64,000 bases of DNA, taken from NCBI RefSeq assembly GCF_965208925.1, contig NZ_OZ242364.1, positions 682,001-746,000 of the forward strand. The letters run 5' to 3'. This stretch comes from Poriferisodalis sp965208925. Its GTDB lineage: Bacteria > Actinomycetota > Acidimicrobiia > Acidimicrobiales > Poriferisodalaceae. Shown here in pieces: positions 7,750-16,267 of the stretch. Under the pieces are notes generated by a model. That model saw only the letters and a list, made by a program, of their open reading frames with translations, was not told the origin of the DNA and ran no database searches. Every line of letters begins with the position of its first letter. Positions within the stretch are counted from its first letter, which is position 1. A program made the translations under genes and the position numbers.

Positions 7750-9135
7750 ATGTCTGCAAATCCGAGCGTGACCGGGCGCAGCGCCCGCAGTCGCCTATCC
7801 AGACTCGCCGTCGCAATCGTCGCACTTGCGCTGACGGCGGCGGCTTGCACCAGCAGTGATGATGACGCCGAACCGGCCGCAGACACTGCAGCGGCCGCGG
7901 ACGCGGGAACCGCAGATACGGCGGCCGAGGCCCCAGAGACCACGGCTGCCGACGAAGCGGATGACACTGCCGCGGACGAACCTGCTGCTCCAGCGGATAC
8001 CGAACCGATTCGAGTCGGAAGCCTCCTCGACGAAACCGGGCCGCTGAACATATACGGCACGCCGATGGCTGACGCGACGCGGCTCGCGATCGCCGACATC
8101 AATGCGAAAGGCGGTGTGCTCGGTCGCCAACTCGAGCTTGTGGCTCTCGACTCGAAGTCCGATCAGAACGAGTACATCGCCGGCGCCGACCGGCTGGTGG
8201 CCGAAGACCTCGCGGTGGTCCATGCAGGCATCACCAGCGCGTCGCGTGAGGCAATTCGTCCGATCTTCGACGAAGCCGAATTGCTGTACTTCTACAACGT
8301 CCTCTATGAGGGCGGGGTCTGCGACCGCAATACGTTCGTCACCGGCGTCGTGCCAACCCAGCAGCTCCAGGTTCTGATCCCGTGGGCCATCGAGAACATG
8401 GGGCCGCGCCTGTACGTGCTTGCGGCGGACTACAACTACGGCCAGATCTCGGCGGACTGGGTCCGCGAATATGCGGCCGCCAACGGCGGCGAGATCGTGG
8501 GCGAGGACTTCTTCCCGCTCGACGTGGCCGAATTCGGCACCACGATCTCAGAAGTGCAGGACGCGAATCCCGATGCGGTCGTTTCGCTGCTGGTCGGGGG
8601 CGCTCACATGTCGTTCTACAGCCAGTACAACGCGGCCGGGGTCAACGCCGATATCCCGATCGTGTCAACGACGTTCGGTCTGGGCAGCGAGCAGGTGGCG
8701 CTCGATGCAGCCTCCTCTGAAGGCATCATCGTCGCCTATCCGTACTTCGAAGAGCTCGACACCGCGGCCAACGGGGAATTCGTCGCTGCATGGCACGGCG
8801 AGTTCGGCAGCGACTACCCCTATATCACCGACCTCGCTGTGTACGTCTGGGAGGGGTGGCACCTGTGGGCTGACGCAGTGAACGCAGCAGGGACATTGGA
8901 CCGCGATGCTGTGATCGCTCAGCTCGAAAGCGGCGTCAGCTTCTCCAGCCCGAAGGGCGAGGTGAGTCTGGACGGGGGTTCGCACCACCTGGTCCAGCCA
9001 GTGAGTCTGGCCCGGGCCAATTCCAGCAACGGCTTCGACGTCTTCGAGACGTTCGACAACATCCCGCCGTCGTTCGAGCAGGACGTCTGCGATCTCATCG
9101 CCAGCCCCGACACGAACCAGCAGTTCACTCCCTGA
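7750..9135 (+). CDS. ABC transporter substrate-binding lipoprotein, urea/short-chain amide type
   Basis: 461 residues; a strong site (GGGGAGG) precedes the ATG. The signal peptide ends in LALTAAAC with Cys33 as the likely lipidated residue. It is followed by an Ala/Asp/Glu-rich linker (about 34-80), then a Leu/Ile/Val-type periplasmic-binding fold starting IRVGSLLDETGPLNIYG. The YNVLYEGGVCDRN segment resembles the YEGxxC region of UrtA/FmdD proteins rather than LivJ/LivK, suggesting urea or a small amide as ligand. It is followed by a strong hairpin (9162-9207) and then the permease genes, giving the usual excess of binding protein. Confidence 0.85.
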   Translation: MSANPSVTGRSARSRLSRLAVAIVALALTAAACTSSDDDAEPAADTAAAADAGTADTAAEAPETTAADEADDTAADEPAAPADTEPIRVGSLLDETGPLNIYGTPMADATRLAIADINAKGGVLGRQLELVALDSKSDQNEYIAGADRLVAEDLAVVHAGITSASREAIRPIFDEAELLYFYNVLYEGGVCDRNTFVTGVVPTQQLQVLIPWAIENMGPRLYVLAADYNYGQISADWVREYAAANGGEIVGEDFFPLDVAEFGTTISEVQDANPDAVVSLLVGGAHMSFYSQYNAAGVNADIPIVSTTFGLGSEQVALDAASSEGIIVAYPYFEELDTAANGEFVAAWHGEFGSDYPYITDLAVYVWEGWHLWADAVNAAGTLDRDAVIAQLESGVSFSSPKGEVSLDGGSHHLVQPVSLARANSSNGFDVFETFDNIPPSFEQDVCDLIASPDTNQQFTP

Positions 9136-9161
9136 TCCCAAGCTGCGGAGCTGGCGACATC

Positions 9162-9207
9162 CAGTCGCAGGAAGGCGCCAACACCCCTCGGCGCCTTCCT
9201 GCGGCTG
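9162..9207 (+). terminator. strong intercistronic hairpin after the binding-protein gene
   Basis: An essentially perfect stem of about 18 bp (13-bp core GCAGGAAGGCGCC with its complement, extended by cagtc/ggctg with one G-T pair) closes a 10-nt loop. It starts 27 nt after the stop. With no U-tract, it more likely acts as a partial terminator or mRNA-stabilising structure that keeps binding-protein expression above the permeases. Confidence 0.65.
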
Positions 9208-9245
9208 TGTTCTGAACCTGAAGAACAACGGAGCGCTCAGAGCCG

Positions 9246-10109
9246 ATGGCCTTCGATCGACTTTTCAACCTCGGCTTCGGCCTCGCGACGACGATCTCGG
9301 TGCTGGCCTTGGTGTCGGTCGGGTTGGCGGTCACCTTCGGCATGAGGGGGATCATCAATCTCGCTCACGGCGAGTTCATCATGCTGGGGGCGTTCGCCAC
9401 GCTCACCGGGGTTCGCAACGGACTCAACATTTGGGTCGCGATGCTGACCGCGGCAGTGGCAGTCGGGGTGTTCGGCATCATCGTCGAGCGTTTGCTGATC
9501 CGATGGCTCTACGCCCGTCTGGCGGACACGATGCTGGCTACCTGGGGCCTGTCGTTGGTCATGGTGCAGGTCATCGAGAACATCTACGGATCGGTTACTG
9601 AAGGCATCGCAGTACCGGTCGGCAACTTCGATGTCGGCGACTACTCGATGTCGACCTACAACGTCGTGCTCATTGGGGCAGCCGTGACGTGTGTGCTGGT
9701 CACCTACGCCGTCATGCGCCACACCCGCTACGGGCTGCACGCGCGTGCGTCGGTGCAGTCGCCGACGATGGCCGAGAGTCTCGGCGTCAACACGTCCCGG
9801 ATCAACATGTGGACGTTCGGGTTCGGCGCCTCGCTTGCTGGTGCAGCGGGTGCAGTGCTGGCCCCCCTCGTGGGTGTCATTCCCACCATGGGCCAGACGT
9901 ATGTGGCCCGCTCGTTCATGACGGTGATCGTCGGCGGGCCTGCCTTCGTGGCCGGCCCGGTTTCTGCCAGTGGGCTGCTGGGGTTCATCGAGAACGTCAG
10001 CACGAGTCTGTTCACGCCGGTCATCGGGCAAGCCATGTTGCTGATCGCTGCGATCGTGATCCTGCGCTTCATGCCCCAGGGCCTCACTGGCCAACGGAGC
10101 CTTCGATGA
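9246..10109 (+). CDS. branched-chain/urea-amide ABC transporter permease (LivH/UrtB type)
   Basis: 287 residues, hydrophobic, with about eight membrane helices. The conserved LivH-family signature GMRGIINLAHGEFIMLGAF is at about residues 32-50, and an SLGVNTSRINMWTFGFGASLAGAAG loop segment lies near 180-205. Its TGA overlaps the ATG of the next gene (ATGA). It forms the membrane channel with the permease domain of the fused protein that follows. Confidence 0.9.
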   Translation: MAFDRLFNLGFGLATTISVLALVSVGLAVTFGMRGIINLAHGEFIMLGAFATLTGVRNGLNIWVAMLTAAVAVGVFGIIVERLLIRWLYARLADTMLATWGLSLVMVQVIENIYGSVTEGIAVPVGNFDVGDYSMSTYNVVLIGAAVTCVLVTYAVMRHTRYGLHARASVQSPTMAESLGVNTSRINMWTFGFGASLAGAAGAVLAPLVGVIPTMGQTYVARSFMTVIVGGPAFVAGPVSASGLLGFIENVSTSLFTPVIGQAMLLIAAIVILRFMPQGLTGQRSLR

Positions 10110-11983
10110 AGGCTCTCACGGCGCTGTTGCGCTCCCACCAAGCAGGCACCGCTCGCGGTTCGATGCGAAACGACGCAGCCGCAGCCGCAGCCGCGTTTGC
10201 TGTTGTCGCCGTGCTGGCCAACCTGGTCGAGGAGTTCACGGCCTTCGAGTGGACTCTGTGGGCCACCCAAGCGATCCTCGCTCTGTCTCTCACGCTGGTA
10301 TGGGGCCAAGGAGGGATCTTCAGCCTCGGCCAAGCGGCCATTTATGGCGTCGGTGGTTACACCTACGGGTTCTGGGCCATCAATCTCGCTGACAACACCG
10401 GCGAGACGGTCACCGCAGTACTGGCCGCCATTGCGGCGGGGACGATCGTCGCCGCGCTGCTCGGCTACTTCATGTTCTACGGCAACGTCACCGACGTGTA
10501 CGTGGCGATCATCACGCTGGCCACCAGCTTGGTGTTGTTCGCGTTCGTCAACTCGACCTCAGGCACCGCGTATCGCATTGGTGACGCGCCATTCGGCGGA
10601 TACAACGGCATGACCCGCATTCCCCGGCTCACGGTGCGGCTGCCCGGCGCGGAGAGCTATGTGCTCACCCGCACACAGTTCTTCTTGGTGTGCGCCGCCG
10701 CGGGTCTCGTTATCGCTGTGGTCGTTCGGATCATCGCTCGCAGGCCGTTCGGCCGCATTTCGGTCGCCTTGCAGCACAACGAGCTGCGCACCGAGTTGCT
10801 CGGCTATGACGTCCGCCGACACAAGCTCGCTCTGTTCACTATCGGCGGGGCCATCGCCGGTTTCGCGGGCGCGCTCTTCGCAGCGTGGGGCAGGTTCATC
10901 AGCCCGCCGGTCTTCTCGCTCGCTCCTGCAGCGCTGGTCGTGATCTGGGTGCTGGTCGGGGGCCGAACCAGCGTCGCAGGGGCGTTCATCGGCGTGCTGG
11001 TTGTCAAAGGGTTCTCATCGTGGTTCGGCGGAGCGAGCGGAGACAACGAACCGATCGTTCTCGGGCTGCTGTTGATCGTGATCGTCCTGGCACTGCCCGG
11101 AGGGATCGTCCCCGGCCTCGGACGGATGCGGAGCCGGATTTCCGCGACGCTGGCCAGCCGCGACCAGCCGCCTGCGGCCGGTGGACCGGTGCCATTGCAG
11201 AACGGTGACGATGTCTCGGACGTATTCCCCCACCACAGTTCGGAGTATCGGGGGCACCGGATTGCCGTCCAAGGCGTCACCAAGCAGTTCGGCGGTCTAG
11301 CGGCAGTCGATGACGTCACGTTGGATTTCCCGTCTCAGGGAGTGTCGTGTCTCATCGGACCTAATGGGGCCGGCAAGAGCACCCTGCTCGCCCTGCTCTC
11401 TGGTCAGTTGCGAGCCACCTCCGGAGCGGTCACCCTCGACGATCACGACCTGACCAAGTGGCATCCCTACCGCCGGGCGCGAGGCGGCGTGGGGATCAAG
11501 CTGCAGGTCGCATCGATCTATGCAGCCCTGACGACCCGAGAGAACCTCTGGCTGGCCTCTTACGCAAAGTCCCGCAACATCGAATCGTCCCAGACTCGCT
11601 CATCGGAGCTTCTCGCATGGCTGGGGTTGCGGGGCGACGCCGAACGCCCTGCCGGGACACTGTCTCACGGCCAGCAGCAGTGGCTGGAGATCGGCATGGT
11701 TGTCGCCGGCGAACCCAGCGTCGTACTGCTCGACGAGCCGACGGCCGGAATGACACGCGGCGAGACAGAACGCACCGCGGCGCTGGTCACCGAAATGGGC
11801 GCACGCGCTTCTGTCATCGTCGTCGAGCACGACATGGAATTTGTACGCCGCTTGGACGCACCCATCACCGTGCTCCACATGGGCTCGTTGTTCGCCCAAG
11901 GCAGCTTCGAACAGCTCTCGAGGGACGAACGAATCATCGACATCTACCTAGGAGGAAGGCACGCCGATGCTGCAGGCGAGTGA
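10106..11983 (+). CDS. fused permease-ATPase (LivM/UrtC + LivG/UrtD)
   Basis: 625 residues in one frame. Residues 1-350 are a LivM-type permease (WGQGGIFSLGQAAIYGVGGY; FTIGGAIAGFAGALFAAWGR). A polar linker of about 40 residues leads to an ABC ATPase with Walker A GPNGAGKST, signature LSHGQQQWLEIGM, Walker B VVLLDEPTAGM and switch His in VVEHDMEF. LSHGQxQWLEIGM and EPTAGMT are the UrtD-like forms, supporting urea/amide rather than leucine as substrate. The start ATG overlaps the previous stop, and the last 17 nt overlap the next ATPase gene. Permease-ATPase fusions of this type occur in actinobacteria. Confidence 0.9.
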   Translation: MKALTALLRSHQAGTARGSMRNDAAAAAAAFAVVAVLANLVEEFTAFEWTLWATQAILALSLTLVWGQGGIFSLGQAAIYGVGGYTYGFWAINLADNTGETVTAVLAAIAAGTIVAALLGYFMFYGNVTDVYVAIITLATSLVLFAFVNSTSGTAYRIGDAPFGGYNGMTRIPRLTVRLPGAESYVLTRTQFFLVCAAAGLVIAVVVRIIARRPFGRISVALQHNELRTELLGYDVRRHKLALFTIGGAIAGFAGALFAAWGRFISPPVFSLAPAALVVIWVLVGGRTSVAGAFIGVLVVKGFSSWFGGASGDNEPIVLGLLLIVIVLALPGGIVPGLGRMRSRISATLASRDQPPAAGGPVPLQNGDDVSDVFPHHSSEYRGHRIAVQGVTKQFGGLAAVDDVTLDFPSQGVSCLIGPNGAGKSTLLALLSGQLRATSGAVTLDDHDLTKWHPYRRARGGVGIKLQVASIYAALTTRENLWLASYAKSRNIESSQTRSSELLAWLGLRGDAERPAGTLSHGQQQWLEIGMVVAGEPSVVLLDEPTAGMTRGETERTAALVTEMGARASVIVVEHDMEFVRRLDAPITVLHMGSLFAQGSFEQLSRDERIIDIYLGGRHADAAGE

Positions 11984-12668
11984 CCTGAGAGCCGGTTACG
12001 GGTCTGCAGCGGTGCTGCACGGCATCAACCTCTCCCTTGCCGCAGGCGAGCGAGCCGCCATCCTCGGCCGCAACGGCGTCGGCAAGACGACGCTCATGCG
12101 TGCGCTCAGCGGCGAAATCAGTCCCACGGGCGGGACGCTCACGTTCCAGGGAACCGATCTGATGCCGCTGCGGCCCCATGAACGAGCCCGACTGGGAATC
12201 GCCCACGTACCCCAAGGACGCGACATCTTTCCCAAGCTCACCGTCGCGGAGAACCTCAAGGTCGGCGCCGCAGCAGTTCGCGGTTCGGCCGATGCGAAGA
12301 TCGACGAGGTCTACGACGAGTTCCCCCTGCTCGCGGAGCGCCAACGGGCTCGCGGCGGCAGCCTGTCAGGCGGTCAGCAGCAAATCCTGGCCCTCGCACG
12401 AGCACTCGTCTCCGAGCCGAAATTGCTGCTCCTCGACGAACCCTCTGAAGGCATTCAGCCCTCCATCCTCGACGAAATCGCCGAGGCCATCGACCACATC
12501 AATCTCGCACGAGGGATCACCGTGCTCGTCGTCGAACAGAACCTCGACTTCGCGGCTCGCATCGCGGAACGCGGCCTGATCATGGACAAGGGCGAGATCA
12601 TCGAGAACGTCGCCATTGCCGAACTCCACGACGACCGCGACCTCCAACGCACATTTCTGGCCCTTTAG
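11967..12668 (+). CDS. ABC transporter ATPase (LivF/UrtE type)
   Basis: 233 residues; the ATG lies 17 nt inside the previous gene, after AGGAGG. Walker A GRNGVGKTT, signature LSGGQQQILALARAL, Walker B LLLLDEPSEGIQPS and switch His replaced by Gln in VVEQNLDF, as usual for LivF/UrtE. GIQPS after Walker B is the UrtE-like form. It pairs with the ATPase domain of the fused protein to drive uptake. Confidence 0.9.
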   Translation: MLQASDLRAGYGSAAVLHGINLSLAAGERAAILGRNGVGKTTLMRALSGEISPTGGTLTFQGTDLMPLRPHERARLGIAHVPQGRDIFPKLTVAENLKVGAAAVRGSADAKIDEVYDEFPLLAERQRARGGSLSGGQQQILALARALVSEPKLLLLDEPSEGIQPSILDEIAEAIDHINLARGITVLVVEQNLDFAARIAERGLIMDKGEIIENVAIAELHDDRDLQRTFLAL

Positions 12669-12708
12669 GCAACTGCCCCAACATCTCACCGACGGAGCGC
12701 GACGCAAT

Positions 12709-13857
12709 ATGCAATTCACTGAGGAGCAAGACCAGTTCCGGGCCGTCGTCCGTGACTTCGCGAACGCCGAGATCAAACCCAGTGCAGCGCAGTGGGATCT
12801 CGACCACACGTTTCCGACCGACACCGTCAAGGACATGGGCGATCTCGGGCTCTTCGGCCTCATCTTCCCGGAGGAGTACGGCGGAGCAGGCGCGGATTTC
12901 ACGACGCTGTGCATCGCCATCGAGGAAATCGGCCGCGCGGATCAATCGCTCGGCATCACGCTTGAAGCCGGGGTCTGCTTGGGCGCAAAACCGATCTTCG
13001 AATTCGGATCGGACGCGCAGAAGGAGGAGTTCCTGCCCGACCTCGTGGCCGGTCAAGCACTCGCCGGATTCGGACTGACGGAGCCGGACGCTGGTTCGGA
13101 CGCCGGCGCAACCAAGACGCGGGCCTCGCTCGACACTGCGGGCGGAGAGCCGCACTGGGTGATCGACGGATCGAAGTGCTTCATCACGAACTCGGGCACG
13201 GACATCACCAGCGTGGTCAACGTGACTGCGCGAACCGCCGACGGCATCTCAACCTTCATCGTGCCGTCGGGCACTGACGGCTTCATCGTGGAGCCGGCGT
13301 ACCACAAGATGGGATGGCACGCATCGGACACTCATGGGCTGTTGTTCAACGGATGTCGGGTGCCCGAATCCAACCTCCTCGGGGCGCCTGGCCGCGGCTT
13401 CCAGCAGTTCCTGGCGACCCTCGATGACGGGCGGATCGCCATCTCGGCACTCGCAGTCGGACTGATTCAAGCCTGCCTCGAAGAATGCACGGCGTATGCG
13501 AACCAGCGAATGGCGTTCGGCCGGCCGATCGGCAGCAACCAAGCAGTCGCATTCAAATGCGCCGACATGGCGGTAGCCGTGGAAACCGCTCGACAAGTGA
13601 CCTATGCGGCCGCGGCACGCAAAGACGCAGGGCTGCCGTTCAAGAAGGAAGCGGCTATCGCCAAGCTCTACGCCACCGAGGCGGCAGTCGCCGCGGCCCG
13701 AGAAGCGACGCAGGTCTTCGGCGGGTATGGCTTCATTGACGAAACCCCTGTGGCGCGGTTCTATCGCGACGCGAAGATCTTGGAAATCGGCGAAGGCACC
13801 AGCGAGATCCAGAGGATCGTGATCTCGCGCGAACTCGGACTCGGGCAAGCGGGTTAG
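12709..13857 (+). CDS. acyl-CoA dehydrogenase
   Basis: 382 residues, the usual family length, from an ATG with a GGAG site upstream. It begins MQFTEEQDQFRAVVRDFA and contains the FAD-contact stretch GFGLTEPDAGSDAGATKT, the middle-domain KCFITNSG, and the C-terminal AFGRPIGSNQAVAFKCADM and FGGYGFIDETPVARFYRDAKILEIGEGTSEI. It oxidises an acyl-CoA to the 2-enoyl-CoA in the cytoplasm with electron-transfer flavoprotein as acceptor. It starts 40 nt after the transporter ATPase on the same strand, so it may degrade the acid released from the imported amide after CoA activation. No ligase is nearby. Confidence 0.9.
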   Translation: MQFTEEQDQFRAVVRDFANAEIKPSAAQWDLDHTFPTDTVKDMGDLGLFGLIFPEEYGGAGADFTTLCIAIEEIGRADQSLGITLEAGVCLGAKPIFEFGSDAQKEEFLPDLVAGQALAGFGLTEPDAGSDAGATKTRASLDTAGGEPHWVIDGSKCFITNSGTDITSVVNVTARTADGISTFIVPSGTDGFIVEPAYHKMGWHASDTHGLLFNGCRVPESNLLGAPGRGFQQFLATLDDGRIAISALAVGLIQACLEECTAYANQRMAFGRPIGSNQAVAFKCADMAVAVETARQVTYAAAARKDAGLPFKKEAAIAKLYATEAAVAAAREATQVFGGYGFIDETPVARFYRDAKILEIGEGTSEIQRIVISRELGLGQAG

Positions 13858-13875
13858 CCGGCGCGCACCCGTCGC

Positions 13876-14113
13876 ACTGAACCGAGCGCAGCACGATCGA
13901 CTGCCCGGCGACGCATCGCACGATGGTGCTGAAGCGATCCTTGCCACGAGCGCGGAACGTCAGCCGGGTGACCGATGATCTCCTCGACCGAGAATGCCTG
14001 CGCCATGACGTGTCCCCTCGACGGCCCATTGTGCCCCCGAGCACCCGGGTGTCCCCCATCCGCACGCCGCCCGGCGTCGAGGATCACCGTTGACTGAAGA
14101 AGCGCTCACTCAT
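13876..14113 (-). pseudogene. SRPBCC gene fragment D with attached VapBC-junction scrap
   Basis: Reading on the minus strand, this has the upstream region and first codons (MAQAFSVEEIIGHP), then jumps to the part equivalent to TRLTFRARGKD through VLRSVQ. About 33 codons (APHVW to QTAEG) are deleted at a shared gtgac/gtgcc. Its upstream flank matches the intact copy's leader. At 14069-14113 this changes into a ~45-nt stretch nearly identical to 1155-1198, the overlap between the PIN toxin start and antitoxin end. It is non-functional. Confidence 0.75.
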
Positions 14114-14879
14114 CGCCGGCTGGCGCAGGCGGGACACTGGCAGCTGCCGAAGTAGTCACTGTCGTGGATGAGGCCGTGCATGCGACCGCGGTCAGCATCG
14201 AACTGAGGCCAGAGACGGCGCGCATAGCGCTCATCGGGGCGCCCGCCAGGTTTCGAGTAGTACCTGAACAGCGCGTACGCGACGAGATCAGCGGCTTGGA
14301 GGGCTCTCGTTGCCCGGGAATCGGCGAACAGCGGAACATCGGCAAGGTTGCGCAGCTGGCCGAGCGAACTGCTCGCGGTGCGCCACTGATTCGTCCAGTT
14401 CTGCAGCCTTCCCTCGACACTGCTCTGATCGTGGACGATGAGCCCTCGTTGCTGGTGGCCCTGACGGCTCATGCGGTACACGAAATCGTCGAACTTCTTC
14501 GTGAGCAGTTCGTACGCCCTGAGCTTCTGGTTCTGGGGATCCCGCTCCATGACTGCGCCGATGAGGCGCCACGGCCGTTCAGGGTTGACCGGCGCGTAAC
14601 GGCAAGTGTCGCGTAGGCGCCTGCGAGTACCCGGCGGCGATCTGCTTCGGCGACATTCCTCCACCTCTTGCGACCACGCCACATCTCCGTCGCGTGAAGC
14701 TCGTACATGGTGTGGTCGAGGCCCAGAGGGCGGAGCTTTCGAAACAAGAATTTGTCAAGGCGCTGCTGCAGATGCCAGGCATCTTCCTCGTGGACAATGA
14801 TTCCTCCGACCACGAACACGGGACTGGCGCCGTGTGATCCCGACTCGTCAACAAAGCAGAGATACAAACTGACTCCCAA
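14110..14879 (-). pseudogene. DUF3800 protein gene, frameshifted
   Basis: The 5' part encodes LYLCFVDESGSHG and VFVVGGIIVHE, the conserved opening of DUF3800 proteins, and continues to RRVLAGAYATLAV. There the frame is lost at about 14590-14605. The rest continues in another frame as YAPVNPERPWRLIGAV through RALQAADLVAYALFRYY, which is the family's C-terminal part. A single insertion or deletion in a GC-rich run would explain this. DUF3800 proteins are RNase H-fold and often neighbour mobile or defence genes. An exact start is uncertain: TTG at 14879 lies just inside a hairpin and ATG is at 14909. A sequencing error is possible. Confidence 0.75.
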
Positions 14880-14885
14880 ACGCGT

Positions 14886-14907
14886 TCGTGCCCCGCCGAA
14901 GCGGGGC
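14886..14907 (-). terminator. UUCG-tetraloop hairpin at the 5' end of the DUF3800 gene
   Basis: A perfect 9-bp stem (GTGCCCCGC/GCGGGGCAC) closes a 4-nt loop that reads TTCG on the minus strand. No T-run follows. It lies directly before the likely DUF3800 start and could be an attenuator or a leftover terminator. Confidence 0.5.
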
Positions 14908-15158
14908 ACGTTCTGCGAGTCAGCAGAGGAGCAAGCTCACGGCACCGAATGCTCGGGTCCTCTCCGCTGCAAGCAGGATACACACTGCCGTCGCACCGTA
15001 CTGTCGACTTCCGAGACGACACGAATGGTTTTCTCAAGAGCCTGGTGGCCAACCTTCGGGTTGGACAATCTCGGCGGCGGCGATCACCTCCACCACCACG
15101 TCTGCGAGTTCATCGGCCCGCTCGGCGCCCAGCTGGCAGCCGCCCGCAGCCCGGACGG

Positions 15159-15584
15159 TCAGGCGTCTTCGAGCGTGGCCCGCAGGAGTCTGAGCTGCTT
15201 GGCGTCTGACGCTCTGATGGCGATGCGCAGCAGGGGCCACATCACACGCCACAGCACGCCCGTGCTCTGGCAGTCGGCGGTCAGCGTGACCCGTGAGGTG
15301 CCCTCATCGTGGGGGTGGACCTCGTAGGCGTAGTCCGCCCTCACGCCGCCCTGAACCGAACGCAGCACGATCGACTGCCCGGCGACGCATCCCACGATGG
15401 TGCTGGAGCGATCCTTGCCACGAGCGCGGAACGTCAGCCGGGTGCCTTCGGCGGTCTGGCCGTCGGCGGCGATCGTGTCGATCCCGGGCATCCACCGGTG
15501 AGCGTTCGGCCAGTCGACCAGGGCGGCCCACACGTGCGGAGCCGGGTGACCGATGATCTCTTCGACCGAGAATGCCTGCGCCAT
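15159..15584 (-). CDS. SRPBCC family protein, the intact copy
   Basis: 141 residues from an ATG with GAGGAG 8 nt upstream. It starts AQAFSVEEIIGHPAPHVWAALVDWPNAHRWMPGI, the typical first helix and strand of the START/SRPBCC hydrophobic-pocket fold, and ends in VLWRVMWPLLRIAIRASDAKQ, also typical. Members bind or process small hydrophobic ligands; nothing here identifies the ligand. This copy is the apparent parent of fragments A-D at 641, 1554, 3784 and 13876. Upstream in the same direction lies a broken phosphotransferase gene. Confidence 0.82.
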   Translation of the reverse strand: MAQAFSVEEIIGHPAPHVWAALVDWPNAHRWMPGIDTIAADGQTAEGTRLTFRARGKDRSSTIVGCVAGQSIVLRSVQGGVRADYAYEVHPHDEGTSRVTLTADCQSTGVLWRVMWPLLRIAIRASDAKQLRLLRATLEDA

Positions 15585-15639
15585 GACGTGTCTCCTCGAC
15601 GGCACATTGTGCCCCCGAGCACCCAGGCGCCCTCCAACC

Positions 15640-16060
15640 GCACCCCGCCCGGCGCCCAGCCGGTAGCCGTCCACCAGCGCCGCGATGCGCGCCGACCGGT
15701 CGGGCGGGCTCGGCCAGCCACCCAGCCACCCATCGGCATCGTCACAGACAGGGGCGAACTGCCACACGGCGTGCGCGAGGTCCCACATCGCATGCCTCCC
15801 GAAGGGCCCTCCTCGAAGTCGGTCCCTGAAGCGAACCCCGCGACGCAGTCGTGATAGGCCCGAACAGCTCTCCATTGACGCCAGCTCGCCGCGACCCAGC
15901 CGCCAGCACTCGGCCTCGGCCGGCACCCACCCCTCGACCAAGTCGAGCACCATCGAGCCGTCCGACTCGGTGCCTAGGAAGCGAGGGGCGCCACCAAAAC
16001 AGGCGTCCTTGAGATAGACGAGCAGTGCTGGACGAACGCCGAAAACACGGTTCCAGGACG
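15640..16060 (-). pseudogene. APH-family phosphotransferase gene, broken
   Basis: Pieces in shifting frames encode FGGAPRFLGTESDGSMVLDLVEGW, then AVRAYHDCVAGFASGTDFEEGP, then MWDLAHAVWQFAPVCDD and RIAALVDGYRLG. In this order they form the middle and end of an aminoglycoside-phosphotransferase-like protein. At least two frame changes (near 15850 and 15800) and the missing kinase N-terminus make it non-functional. It runs directly into the leader of the intact SRPBCC gene. Confidence 0.65.
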
Positions 16061-16267
16061 TCGGACAAACCCAGTGACACGGCCAGTCTGCGCTACCGAT
16101 GATTGCGGCTGCTAAAGCCCTCCTGTTCCGAGCATCCACTGCGACCGTCGAATCACCGCGACGCCGGATGTACCGTGAACACACCTAGTCAATTCGAAAG
16201 CTTCCGATCAATTCCAGGCAACAACGTATATTCACTGCACCCTGTGGTAGCCATCAATGGTCAACAG

